Positions 1 through 7,982 of a stretch of DNA of 64,000 nt are shown here, one piece after another. Position 1 is the stretch's first letter; each line of letters begins with the position of its first letter. A program made the position numbers and the translations under genes. The stretch lies in assembly GCA_029261925.1 (NCBI GenBank), contig JAJDAJ010000032.1, positions 1-64,000 on the forward strand, written 5' to 3'. Under the pieces are notes generated by a model, which saw nothing but the letters and a program-made list of their open reading frames with translations, had not been told where the DNA came from and searched no databases. The DNA comes from Deltaproteobacteria bacterium (GTDB taxonomy: Bacteria > Myxococcota_A > UBA9160 > SZUA-336).

Positions 1-79
1 CGGCCAGAAACCGCTCTCGCCGGGTCCGCTTCCCCTTCCGGCTCCACGCCACCGACGCAAACGTCTGCTGATCGCTCAT
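1..79 (-). CDS. IS5-type transposase, N-terminal 26 residues only (runs off the left edge)
   Basis: The reverse strand opens with an ATG (rc of 77-79) and reads MSDQQTFASVAW then SRKGKRTRRERFLA. A short lead followed by a basic K-x-K-x-T-R-R-E-x-F-L stretch is the usual start of IS5-group DDE transposases. Only 26 codons are inside the window, so the catalytic DDE residues cannot be seen. The assignment rests on this motif and on the IS5-like end and CTAG target just outside it. It could instead be a fragment of a dead copy. Confidence 0.6.
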   Translation of the reverse strand, partial: MSDQQTFASVAWSRKGKRTRRERFLA

Positions 80-135
80 GGCTCACCCCCCGGACTACTA
101 TTTAGCTCGTCCGGGGCGACCTGTGCAGAGGTTCC
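1..135. mobile_element. Right-hand portion of an IS5-family insertion sequence (partial)
   Basis: The transposase start (79 to 1, reverse strand) is followed outward by about 55 untranslated bases ending near 121-135 (ctgtgcagaggttcc). Read outward-in this is GGAACCTCTGCACAG, which resembles the terminal repeats of IS5-group elements from memory. The next four bases, 136-139, are CTAG, the target type IS5 elements duplicate. The other end lies outside the window, so neither the terminal repeat nor the target duplication can be confirmed. Confidence 0.45.
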
Positions 136-903
136 CTAGCCCATGGACCGGGCGGCGGCGACGCTGTTGCTCAGCACGCCGACCCCCTCGAGCTCGACCT
201 CGACCACGTCGCCGGGCGCGAGGCCCCGGGTGTTGCCCGGCGTGCCCGTGAAGATCAGGTCGCCCGGCAGCAGGGTGATGTAGCGGCTCACGTGGCTGAT
301 CAGGGTGGGCGCGTCGAAGATGAGGTCCGACGTGCGCTGGGACTGGCGCGTCTCGCCGTTGACGCGCGTCTGCAGCAGCAGGTCGCCGAAGTCCAGGTCC
401 GTGGCGATCGCGGGCCCGATCGGCCCGAACGTGTCACACGCCTTGGCGCGGAGCCACTGCAGGTCGCCCTGCTGCCAGGTCCGCTCGCTGACGTCGTTCC
501 CCGCCGTCACGCCGAGCAGGCAGTCGAGCGCGCCCGCGGGCGACACGTCTCGGGTCTCCTTCCCGATCACCAGCACCATCTCGCCCTCGTAGTGCACGTC
601 GATGGAGTCGGCAGGCAGGACGATCGGCTCGCCGCTGGCGATGATCGACGTGGGCAGCTTCGCGAACAGGCCCGGCACGTCGGGCGCGGCGCGGTCGCCG
701 AGGTGGCTGCGGTAGTTCAGCCCGACGGCGATGACCTTCGAGGGCACGCACGGTGCCAGGAGCGTCACGTCCCCGGGCCGGTGCCGGGCTCCGGTGGGAG
801 CCGGGTCCGAGAAGGGATCGCCGTCGAACTCCCGGAGCCCGCCGTCGGCCTCCAGAACTCCGTGGGCGACCCGACCCTCCACTCGATAGCGGACGTAGCG
901 CAT
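136..903 (-). CDS. Fumarylacetoacetate hydrolase-family protein (FAHD1/HpaG-like)
   Basis: A 255-residue protein of the fumarylacetoacetate hydrolase fold, which hydrolyses or decarboxylates C-C bonds in 2-oxo/dioxo acids with Mg2+ or Mn2+. Visible family marks are GLNYRSH near residue 61, the E-x-E metal pair in HYEGEMVLVIG (E106, E108), GNDVSER near 136 with its metal Asp, and DTFGPIGP near 157. A longer open frame reaches 990, but the family normally begins near MRYVRYRVEG, so the ATG at 903-901 is used. The length is typical of the short FAHD1/ureidoglycolate-lyase-like group rather than true fumarylacetoacetase. The TAG stop is part of a CTAG next to the IS end, so the last residues may have been changed by the insertion. 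Whether it serves the tyrosine pathway at 61468-64000 is unknown. Confidence 0.85.
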   Translation of the reverse strand: MRYVRYRVEGRVAHGVLEADGGLREFDGDPFSDPAPTGARHRPGDVTLLAPCVPSKVIAVGLNYRSHLGDRAAPDVPGLFAKLPTSIIASGEPIVLPADSIDVHYEGEMVLVIGKETRDVSPAGALDCLLGVTAGNDVSERTWQQGDLQWLRAKACDTFGPIGPAIATDLDFGDLLLQTRVNGETRQSQRTSDLIFDAPTLISHVSRYITLLPGDLIFTGTPGNTRGLAPGDVVEVELEGVGVLSNSVAAARSMG

Positions 904-1042
904 GGCCGGGATGGATATCACCGGAGCGCCGCGAGCGGTAGGACCGCGCCCGGGATGTCGCTCCTGGTTCCGCTTGGGCGCGGGCGTCACCTGCGATGCG
1001 GGCCGCCCCCGGCTCGCCGGTACGAGTTTCCCCGGGACGCGC

Positions 1043-1255
1043 GACCTGGGCCTGCCGGCCGGCGACGGCTTCGTGGTCCTGGAGCGCCTGCAGAAGAACC
1101 CGCAGCTCGCCGTGATCCCCGTGATCGTGCTCTCGGCCCGCAGCGCGCGGGACAGCGAGCAGCGCGCCCTCGAGGCCGGCGCCCTGACCTACTTCGAGAA
1201 GCCGATCGAGACCGAGGAGCTCCTCGAGGTGATCGAGCGCGCGATCCAGGTATAG
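1043..1255 (+). pseudogene. Response-regulator receiver domain, C-terminal half only
   Basis: From 1043 the frame reads DLGLPAGDGF, then a helix, then PVIVLSARSA, ALEAGALTYFEKPI and a final helix, ending in TAG at 1253-1255. This is the second half of a CheY-like receiver: the acceptor-Asp loop (D-L-x-L-P-x-G-D-G), the switch Ser in VLSA and the conserved Lys in EKP. The first half (acidic pocket DD and the first two beta/alpha units) is absent. The in-frame sequence upstream to the ATG at 902 (about 47 residues) looks like low-complexity read-through and overlaps the divergent gene start. I see no credible start or ribosome site, so I call it a truncated remnant. Confidence 0.6.
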
Positions 1256-1331
1256 GCGCCGGCCCGACGTCGCTCCCGGCGCCCCGCCCCGGCGCTCCTG
1301 CGGTACCCTCGCGGTACCCAGGAGGACGGCC

Positions 1332-2975
1332 ATGGCACACGATCTGGTGATTCGCGGCGGGACCCTCATCGACGGCTCCGGGGCACCCGGGGCCACCGGC
1401 GACATCGCCATCGACGCCGACCGGCTCACGCAGGTGGGCGGACGCGCCGGCGCGGGCCGCGAGGAGATCAACGCCGACGGGCTGGTCGTGAGCCCGGGCT
1501 TCGTCGATCCGCACACCCACTACGACGCCCAGATCTGCTGGGATCCCGCGCTGACGCCGTCGTGCTGGAACGGGATCACCAGCGTGGTGATGGGCAACTG
1601 CGGCTTCACCGTGGCGCCGTGCCGTCCCGACAAGCGCGACACGATCATGCGCATGCTCGAGCGGGTCGAGGGAATGAGCCTCGAGGCGCTACGTGCGGGC
1701 ATCGACTGGACCTGGGAGACCTTCCCCGAGTACCTCGACGCGCTCGAGTCCCTGCAGCCCGCGCTGAACGTGGGCGGTCTCGTCGGTCACTCGGCCGTGC
1801 GCTACTGGGCCATGGGCGACGAGGCCACCGAGCGCGAGGCGAGCGACGCCGAGGTGCAGCAGATGCGCGAGCTCGTGCGGGAGGCCATGGCCGCCGGCGC
1901 GCTGGGCTTCTCGACCTCGCAGGCACCGACCCACCTGGGCGGCGACGGCCGCCCGGTCCCCAGCCGGCTGGCGAGCGACGACGAGATCGTGCAGCTCGCC
2001 GAGGTGATGCGGGAGTTCGGGCGCGGCACCTTCGAGATCACGGCCAAGAAGCTCGAGGACGTGCGGGTCAGCCTGGAGGCCTCGCGGCGCTCCGGCCGCC
2101 CCGCAACCCTGCTGGGCCAGGTGAAGAAGGAGGACTGGAAGCTGATCCACGAGGCGCGCGAGGACGGCGTGCAGGTGGTTCCGCAGACCACCTGCCGGCC
2201 CTTCCTGATGGACTTCCGGCTCGACGAGATGGGACTCTTCGACCAGCTGCCGAGCTGGTCGCAGGTCGCGCAGTCCTCGGGTGAAGGCCTGGTCCGGATC
2301 TTCGGCGACCGCGACTGGCGGGGCCGCTTCCGCGAGGACGTCACCGGCGACTTTGACGGCATGCGGCTGTTCAAGAACGACTGGGAGAACATCTCGGTGC
2401 TGATCGGCGAGGGTCCCGAGGCCCGCGGACTGGTCGGCCGGTCGATCCAGGACATCGCGCGCGAGCGCGGCGCCGACCCCTTCGACGCGTTCTTCGACAT
2501 CGCGCTGGCCGACGGTCTGCGCACGCAGTTCAGCTACATGATGTCCACCGACGAGAGCCGGCGGCACACCCTGACCGACGACGCCTACCTGCTCGGGCTC
2601 TCCGACGCGGGCGCCCACCTGACCCTGCTGGCCGACCACTCCTACACGACGTACTTCCTCGGCAGCTGGATCCGCGACCGCCAGCTGATGTCGCTCGAGG
2701 ACGGGGTGCGCAAGCTCACGCGGGACCCGGCGCGCTTCTTCGGCGTGCCCGAGCGCGGCGAGCTGCGTCAGGGCTGGTTCGCCGACGTGACGATCTTCGA
2801 CGCCGGGACCGTGGGCGCGCACAAGCCCGAGCTCGTCTACGACCTGCCGGGCGGCGGCCCGCGCCTGGTCACCCACTGCGACGGCATCGAGAAGGTGATC
2901 GTCAACGGGCAGATCACGGTGGACCGCGGGGAGCTCACGGGCAGCCGCTCGGGCCAGGTGATCCGCGGCGCGTAG
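1332..2975 (+). CDS. N-acyl-D-amino-acid deacylase-type amidohydrolase (amidohydrolase_3)
   Basis: A 547-residue amidohydrolase of the D-aminoacylase group. These zinc enzymes release D-amino acids from N-acyl or related amides, though many homologues have other amide or ring substrates. The N-terminal beta-sandwich (DLVIRGGTLIDGSG) leads to the metal motif DPHTHYDAQ (H61, H63) and to GNCGF with Cys90, the zinc-ligand Cys typical of this group. Near the C terminus are the SDAGAH loop with its catalytic Asp, then LTRDPARFFG and GWFADVTIFD. The ATG at 1332 has a good ribosome site (aggagg, 7 bases away) behind a CGGTACC direct repeat (1301-1319). The SnoaL-like gene follows after 7 bases, so they are probably co-transcribed. 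Confidence 0.88.
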   Translation: MAHDLVIRGGTLIDGSGAPGATGDIAIDADRLTQVGGRAGAGREEINADGLVVSPGFVDPHTHYDAQICWDPALTPSCWNGITSVVMGNCGFTVAPCRPDKRDTIMRMLERVEGMSLEALRAGIDWTWETFPEYLDALESLQPALNVGGLVGHSAVRYWAMGDEATEREASDAEVQQMRELVREAMAAGALGFSTSQAPTHLGGDGRPVPSRLASDDEIVQLAEVMREFGRGTFEITAKKLEDVRVSLEASRRSGRPATLLGQVKKEDWKLIHEAREDGVQVVPQTTCRPFLMDFRLDEMGLFDQLPSWSQVAQSSGEGLVRIFGDRDWRGRFREDVTGDFDGMRLFKNDWENISVLIGEGPEARGLVGRSIQDIARERGADPFDAFFDIALADGLRTQFSYMMSTDESRRHTLTDDAYLLGLSDAGAHLTLLADHSYTTYFLGSWIRDRQLMSLEDGVRKLTRDPARFFGVPERGELRQGWFADVTIFDAGTVGAHKPELVYDLPGGGPRLVTHCDGIEKVIVNGQITVDRGELTGSRSGQVIRGA

Positions 2976-2982
2976 CGAACCC

Positions 2983-3447
2983 GTGACCGACGTCGAGAAG
3001 CTCGTCGCCGTCGAGGAGATCCGCCGGCTCAAGGCGCGCCGCGTGCGCTCCATGGACGAGAAGGACTGGGCCGGCTACGCCGACTGCCACACGGCCGACG
3101 CCACCACCTACACCTTCCAGAGCGAGGTCGGCGACGCCGCACCCGTGACGGGCGGCGAGGCGATCGCAAGGCGTCTCGCCAGCCAGCTCGAGGGGCGGAC
3201 CACCGTGCACCACGTGCACGCGCCCGAGATCGAGGTCACATCGGCGACGACCGCCACCGGGATCTGGCCCATGGAGGACATGCTCTGGTGGGAGGAGGCC
3301 GGCGAGCCGCACTGGCTGCACGGCTACGGCCACTACCACGAGACCTACGAGAAGATCGACGGCCGCTGGCTGATCAGCAGCCGGCGCCTCTCGCGCATCC
3401 GCGTCGATCGCGGCACGGGAGCCCCACCGGAGCCGGTGCAGCGCTGA
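2983..3447 (+). CDS. SnoaL/NTF2-like domain protein
   Basis: A 154-residue single-domain protein of the NTF2-like/SnoaL superfamily, a cone-shaped alpha+beta barrel found in small dehydratases, isomerases and cyclases. The pattern is an N-terminal helix (VEEIRRLKARRVRSMDEKDW), an aromatic and charged first strand (YADCHTADATTY) and a VHHVHAPEIEV strand. The closing strands contain HYHETYEKIDGRW, the usual last-strand motif. It starts at GTG 2983, 7 bases after the amidohydrolase stop. Dehydratases of this fold often act on steroid or terpenoid-like rings, but nothing here fixes the substrate. It is convergent with the next gene, with a 12-base gap. Confidence 0.7.
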   Translation: MTDVEKLVAVEEIRRLKARRVRSMDEKDWAGYADCHTADATTYTFQSEVGDAAPVTGGEAIARRLASQLEGRTTVHHVHAPEIEVTSATTATGIWPMEDMLWWEEAGEPHWLHGYGHYHETYEKIDGRWLISSRRLSRIRVDRGTGAPPEPVQR

Positions 3448-3459
3448 GCGGCGGACGCG

Positions 3460-4896
3460 CTACGCGCGCTCCAGCGCCTCGACCGCACCCTCGACGGCGG
3501 TACCCCGGAAGAAGCCGGGGTTCAGCGCGGTCCAGAAGCGGGCGGCATTGCCGAACACGAAGTCCCGGAAATCCCCCTCCGAGATGCGGCCCCCGTCCAC
3601 CATCTCCCGGGCCTCGGGCAGCACCGAGGTCATCTCGGCCACGTCCCAGTGGCCGACGTCGGATCCGAAGAGCGTCCGGATGCGCGCACCGAGCGGGTTG
3701 AGATCGCTGCGGAACGCCCAGGCGGTCATGGGGTCGTCGGCCTCGCAGCCGAAGTAGAAGCGCGGCACGAAGAGCTCGCCGATGTCCTCCACCCGCTCGA
3801 TCCCGCAGGCGGCCCAGTCGTCCAGGCTGTCGGGATCCTCGCCGCCGCGCAGCACCTCGGGCTCCTCGACCGGTGACGCGTGCAGGCGCTTGCGCAGCAT
3901 GGGCGGCGCGTAGCGGGCGTAGAGCTCGCCGAAGAGCTCGCGGTCCAGCAGCGCGGGGTTGTAGCTCTCGAGCGCCTCGCGATTGCGCTTCTCCCAGTGC
4001 CCGACCAGGTCGGCGAGCAGGTTGCACCCCCACCCCGCCCCGCCCTCGAGGAAGCCGAAGCGCAGCTCCGGGAAGCGACGGGTGACGCCCGACAGGAAGA
4101 GCGAGCGGCACAGCGCCTCGCCCGCCGCGGCGAAGTGGCCGATGTGGTTGTGCACGTAGTTGGTGCGCGAGCGCCGCGTGCCCGTGCCCTGCGTGCCGGT
4201 GTGGAACGTCGGGCTGACCCCGAGCTCGACGCAGCGCCGCCACACCGGATCGTAGTCGTGCGGGCTGTCGGGGCCGTAGGTGTCGTACCACCAGGCCATG
4301 CGCTCCGCCTCGGGAGACAGGCGCGCCGCCGCCGGCAGGGGTCGGCGCACGTAGCTCGCGAGCATGACCACCTTCATGCGCAGGCCCAGCACGGCGTGAT
4401 CGAGCTCCGCGATCGCCTCGGCCGGCGTGTGCATGGGGATGACCGCGGCGGGCGTCATGCGGTCGCTGAACTCCGCACAGAGCTCGGCGTTGTACGTGTT
4501 GAAGGCACGGCAAGCGGCGCCACGGATCTCGTCGTCGCTGACCTCGTTCGCGATCAGCCCCATGGTCGGGTACAGGACCATGAAGTCGAAGCCCAGCTCC
4601 TCCATGCGCTCGCGCAGCAGGGCCGGCAGCGAGACGCTCGCCCGGTCCAGCGTGTTGCGGGTCTGGAAGTTCCAGAACGGCGTCCGCATGAGCTGCTCGT
4701 CCACGCGCTGCTGCGGGGTCGGCGCCAGGCGCATCTGCCAGGCGTGATAGCGCTCCACCGCGGAGGGGCCGGCGATCTCCTCCAGGTACGTCATGGCGGC
4801 GGGCTGGAACTCGATCAGGTGACCGTCCGAGTCGATCACCGGGTGGTCGAGGCCGGCGCGGATCTCGCTCGCGGTCGCGCTGCAGGACTGGCTCAT
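3460..4896 (-). CDS. Amidohydrolase_2 (COG2159) family protein
   Basis: A 478-residue TIM-barrel metal-dependent hydrolase of the aminocarboxymuconate-semialdehyde decarboxylase/amidohydrolase_2 group. Near the N terminus is VIDSDGHLIEF, the D-x-H equivalent of this family. Later come VLYPTMGLIANEVSDDE, the barrel His region TFHTGTQGTGTRR, RFPELRFGFLEGGAGW and FYFGCEADDP with the late catalytic acid. It is about 100 residues longer than the three other family members in the window. The ATG at 4896 has GGAGG 8 bases upstream. It is divergent from the next amidohydrolase (165-base shared upstream region). The family includes C-C lyases and hydrolases of cyclic or aromatic intermediates; the substrate is unknown. 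Confidence 0.82.
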   Translation of the reverse strand: MSQSCSATASEIRAGLDHPVIDSDGHLIEFQPAAMTYLEEIAGPSAVERYHAWQMRLAPTPQQRVDEQLMRTPFWNFQTRNTLDRASVSLPALLRERMEELGFDFMVLYPTMGLIANEVSDDEIRGAACRAFNTYNAELCAEFSDRMTPAAVIPMHTPAEAIAELDHAVLGLRMKVVMLASYVRRPLPAAARLSPEAERMAWWYDTYGPDSPHDYDPVWRRCVELGVSPTFHTGTQGTGTRRSRTNYVHNHIGHFAAAGEALCRSLFLSGVTRRFPELRFGFLEGGAGWGCNLLADLVGHWEKRNREALESYNPALLDRELFGELYARYAPPMLRKRLHASPVEEPEVLRGGEDPDSLDDWAACGIERVEDIGELFVPRFYFGCEADDPMTAWAFRSDLNPLGARIRTLFGSDVGHWDVAEMTSVLPEAREMVDGGRISEGDFRDFVFGNAARFWTALNPGFFRGTAVEGAVEALERA

Positions 4897-5061
4897 GCTG
4901 GCGGCCTCCGCTGTGGAACGACGGAGAGCTTACTACCCGTGGCGCCGACGGGGGCCCGCCGGCCCCTTCCGGCCAGCCCGCGGCTGTCTCCGGGCCGTTG
5001 TGCCGGCAGGGCCGTGGCGGCATCATGCTCCAGCGCGCCGCACGGCCGCGAGGAGACGCCC

Positions 5062-6219
5062 ATGAGCGAGCCCACCTACACGATGATCGACTCGGACACG
5101 CACGTGACCGAGCCGCGGGACGTCTGGACCAGCCGCGTCGCCTCGAAGTGGAAGGACCGCGTGCCGCACGTCGAGCTGGACCCGGAGACGGGCGAGGAGT
5201 TCTGGCTCGTGGACGGCAATCGCGGCACGCCGGTGGGGCTGACGGCCACCGCGGGCTGGCGCGAGCTCTTCCCCGCGTACCCTCCGACGTACGACGAGTG
5301 CCATCCCGGCTCGCACGACCCCGCGGCACGCCTGCGCTACATGGACGAGCTGGGCGTCTGGGCCGCCGTGCTCTACCCGAACGTGGGCGGCTTCGGCAGC
5401 CAGCTGTTCCTCGACATCGACGACGCCGCGCTCAAGCTCGAGTGCGTCCGCGCCTACAACGACTTCCTGATCGACTGGGCGTCGGTCGACCCGCGGCGGC
5501 TGATCCCGATCATGGCCACGCCCTTCTGGGACGTGCAGGCGACGGTCGCCGAGATCGAGCGCTGCGCGAAGCTCGGCCACCGCGGGGTGCTGTTCACGGG
5601 AGAGCCGCACAGCTGGGGCCTGCCGTACCTCCCCGATCGCTCCTGGGACCCGATCTGGGCGGCGGCGCAGGACGCGGGCCTGCCGGTGAGCTTCCACATC
5701 GGCAGCGGAGACTCCAGCGAGGACCTGGCACCGGAGCGCGCCGAGGTCGAGTCGTTCTCCGCCATGGCCGCCCGCGGCGGCAGCAGCCTGTTCCTGCACA
5801 ACGGCGCGCACATCCTCGACCTGCTGTTCAGCGGGATCCTGGCGCGCTTTCCGCGCCTGAACTTCGTCTCGGTCGAGAGCGGCGTCGGCTGGGTGCCGTT
5901 CATCCTGCAGTCGGCGGATTACCAGTACCGCACGCTGAACGTGCGCGCCGACCGGCCCGACCTGGAGATGCTGCCGAGCGAGTACTTCCAGCGGCAGGTC
6001 TACGCGTGCTGCTGGTTCGAGAAGGTCGGCGCGGCCCAGCTCGAGTGGGTGAGCGACGAGCGGATCATGTACGAGACCGACTTCCCGCATCCGACCAGCA
6101 TCTTCGGCAAGGACGTTCCGGCGACCATCGAGTCCGCCCTCGGTGACCTGCCCGGGGCGACGCGCCGGCGCATCCTCTGGGACAATGCCGCGGCGCTCTA
6201 CGGGATCGAGGGTCCCTGA
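5062..6219 (+). CDS. Amidohydrolase_2 (COG2159) family protein
   Basis: A 385-residue TIM-barrel hydrolase or decarboxylase. The N terminus MIDSDTHVTEPRDVW carries the D-x-H-x-x-E-P pattern shared with the proteins at 30813 and 60176. Then come VLYPNVGGFGS, a helix with CVRAYNDFLIDWA, PVSFHIGSGD (barrel His), RFPRLNFVSVESGVGWVPF and MYETDFPHPTSIF with the late Asp. The start at 5062 has aggagacgcc upstream; an earlier in-frame ATG would add a long non-family extension. It ends 3 bases from the convergent F420-type gene. It is divergently paired with its paralogue at 4896, so the two may be regulated together. Confidence 0.83.
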   Translation: MSEPTYTMIDSDTHVTEPRDVWTSRVASKWKDRVPHVELDPETGEEFWLVDGNRGTPVGLTATAGWRELFPAYPPTYDECHPGSHDPAARLRYMDELGVWAAVLYPNVGGFGSQLFLDIDDAALKLECVRAYNDFLIDWASVDPRRLIPIMATPFWDVQATVAEIERCAKLGHRGVLFTGEPHSWGLPYLPDRSWDPIWAAAQDAGLPVSFHIGSGDSSEDLAPERAEVESFSAMAARGGSSLFLHNGAHILDLLFSGILARFPRLNFVSVESGVGWVPFILQSADYQYRTLNVRADRPDLEMLPSEYFQRQVYACCWFEKVGAAQLEWVSDERIMYETDFPHPTSIFGKDVPATIESALGDLPGATRRRILWDNAAALYGIEGP

Positions 6220-6222
6220 GGC

Positions 6223-7188
6223 TCAGCGAAGCGCGGGCAGGATCTTCGCGGCGAACTGCTCCATCAGGGCGAGCTGACCGGCGCGATCGGCGCTCTGGAA
6301 GATCACGCGCAGATGGTGCACGCCGATGCGCTCGAACTCCCGCAGGTGCTCGACCAGCGCATCGACCTCCTGGACCGAGACCGCGCCGTTGGGAGCGGTG
6401 AACTTCCAGGCCTCCTCTCCGGGCTCCGCGGTGATCGCCATGCCGGCGTTCGCGTACACCGGCACGTCGGCCGCGTCCCGTCCCTCGGCAGCGACGTTCG
6501 CGCGCAGCGTGCCGACCAGTCCGGCCAGGCGCTCCGGCGGCATGGGACCGGCCGTCCAGCCGTCGCCGATGCGCGCCGCCCGGCGCAGCGCGACCTCGCT
6601 ATGCCCCCCGATCACGATCGGCGGCCCCGGCCGCTGCACGGGGCGCGGGTCGGGATGGATCGGCGGGACGCGGTAGAACTCTCCCTCGAAGTCCACGAGC
6701 TCGCCCTCGGCGCTCCAGAGCCGGCGCAGCAGGGCGATGTGCTCCTCGGACCGCGCGCCGCGCCGGTCCCAGGGCATCTGCATCGCCTCGGCCTCCTCGC
6801 GCAGCCAGCCCACCCCCACGCCGTAGACCAGCCGCCCGTCGGAGTACGCATCGAGCGTGGCGAGCATGCGGGCGTTGAGCACGGGATTGCGCAGCGGCAG
6901 TACCGCCACGCTCGAGCCGAGCTTCGCGCGCCGCGTGATCCCCGCCACGTAGAGCATGGTGGCGGTCATCTCGTAGTTCGGCGCCAGCAGGTCGGAGACC
7001 GAGCCGTCGGGCATCTTCCGCGGCTTCACACCCAGGGTGTACTCGGAGTCGCTGTGGGGCGGGATCGCCGGGTGGTCCACCGTCCACAGCCCGTCGTAGC
7101 CGAGCTCGTCGGCTGCCTGGCAGAAGTCGCGCACGAAACCCGGGGAGGCCAGCTTGCCCGTGTGCGGAATGGCGAGCCCGATCTCCAA
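6223..7188 (-). CDS. LLM-class (F420-dependent type) flavin oxidoreductase
   Basis: A 321-residue TIM-barrel protein of the bacterial luciferase-like monooxygenase family, in the subgroup usually called F420-dependent. It begins LEIGLAIPHTGK, followed by ADELGYDGLWTVDHPA, the substrate loop, and RAKLGSSVAVLPLRNP. Next are SDGRLVYGVGVGWLREE, the near-invariant GVGxGWxxxE turn, and RPGPPIVIGGHSEVALRRAAR. The best start is TTG at 7188, two bases after the TGA of the upstream gene (translational coupling); extending upstream only re-reads that gene. Whether the cofactor is F420 or FMN cannot be told from the sequence. It is the last gene of a run 9346 to 6223. Confidence 0.85.
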   Translation of the reverse strand: MEIGLAIPHTGKLASPGFVRDFCQAADELGYDGLWTVDHPAIPPHSDSEYTLGVKPRKMPDGSVSDLLAPNYEMTATMLYVAGITRRAKLGSSVAVLPLRNPVLNARMLATLDAYSDGRLVYGVGVGWLREEAEAMQMPWDRRGARSEEHIALLRRLWSAEGELVDFEGEFYRVPPIHPDPRPVQRPGPPIVIGGHSEVALRRAARIGDGWTAGPMPPERLAGLVGTLRANVAAEGRDAADVPVYANAGMAITAEPGEEAWKFTAPNGAVSVQEVDALVEHLREFERIGVHHLRVIFQSADRAGQLALMEQFAAKILPALR

Positions 7189-7190
7189 GC

Positions 7191-7934
7191 TCAGTCCACC
7201 GCGAAGTCGTACTGCATCGGCAGCACCGGCCTGAACACGCCCTGGAACAGGATCTGCGAGGCGCCGCCCGGGGCCGGGACCCGGCCGCGCTCCCGCAGTT
7301 CGGGCGTGCGCCGCTGCAGATCCAGCACGGTCTCGGGAGGATCGCCCTCGAGCAGGTACACGTTCGCGTAGCGACCCCCGGGACCGTCGGCGCGCGCGAA
7401 GCGCATGGCCGCGATCACCCCGTTCACGCCGAGCAGGTCGGGGGCGTGCACCTCGCGGAACCAGCGGTCCACGTCGTCGCGGCGCGCGGCGTCGGCGACC
7501 TCGGTGAGCACGACCATGATGCCGGTGTGCCCCAGGTGCGGAGCCGCGTGCGTCGCCGCCGGCACGTCGTCGCGAACCGCCATGTGCACGCGCCGGTAGA
7601 AGCCGACGTCCGCGATCTTCCCGTGGCGGAAGATGCGCCGCTGCGCACGCAGCTCGTCGCCCAGGTCGGCCCAGCGCTTCTGCACGGCGTCGAGGTCGTC
7701 GTCCGCGATCAGGTACGTCGTGCAGTAGGTGCCGCGACCGTCCGCGAGCTCCGGCAGCGGGCTCGGCGGGCGCAGCGCGCGGTACTCCGGCGGCGCCATG
7801 TAGCGCCGCCCGAGAACCATGCCCGGCAGCGCCGCGAACTCCGGCAGGTGATCGAGGTCGTACCAGAGGTTGTAGTCGACCGTGTGCTCGCCCGGCACGT
7901 CGATCAGCGCGATGACGATTCCCCGTGTCTCCAT
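7191..7934 (-). CDS. Two-repeat dimeric alpha/beta-barrel (EthD-like) protein, function unknown
   Basis: A 247-residue protein I do not recognise by name. It contains two copies of a ferredoxin-like half-barrel motif, one beginning near residue 8 (VIALIDVPG, then YNLWYDLDHLPEF) and one near 140 (IMVVLTEV, then VDRWFREVHAPDLL). Each has a strand, then W-x-x-x-x-H in a helix, as in EthD/NIPSNAP-type dimeric alpha-beta barrel proteins, which handle small hydrophobic molecules. A chain with two repeats could form the barrel by itself. It sits between isomerase-like and flavin-oxygenase-like genes, which suggests an auxiliary catabolic role. No ribosome site precedes the ATG at 7934, but a TAGACT hexamer lies exactly 6 bases upstream. 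Confidence 0.6.
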   Translation of the reverse strand: METRGIVIALIDVPGEHTVDYNLWYDLDHLPEFAALPGMVLGRRYMAPPEYRALRPPSPLPELADGRGTYCTTYLIADDDLDAVQKRWADLGDELRAQRRIFRHGKIADVGFYRRVHMAVRDDVPAATHAAPHLGHTGIMVVLTEVADAARRDDVDRWFREVHAPDLLGVNGVIAAMRFARADGPGGRYANVYLLEGDPPETVLDLQRRTPELRERGRVPAPGGASQILFQGVFRPVLPMQYDFAVD

Positions 7935-7940
7935 GGCGCC

Positions 7941-7946
7941 AGTCTA
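7941..7946 (-). promoter_or_regulatory. Candidate -10 (TAGACT) placing transcription start at the ATG of 7934
   Basis: On the reverse strand TAGACT is followed by GGCGCC and then the ATG at 7934-7932. A -10 hexamer 6 bases before a start codon, with no Shine-Dalgarno sequence between, is the arrangement that yields leaderless mRNA in Deinococcus and Actinobacteria. The same hexamer and spacing recur at 28056. Confidence 0.45.
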
Positions 7947-7982
7947 CTACCGCAGGCGCGGCCCGTGTCCCGCGGGCGCGGA

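Noticed and set aside
136..990. Longer N terminus for the FAH-family gene starting at 990
   Set aside because: The extra residues are Pro/Arg-rich and the family begins at the Met encoded at 903-901.
902..1042. First half of the receiver domain
   Set aside because: No acidic pocket or beta-alpha pattern can be read in any frame upstream; the segment overlaps the divergent gene start.
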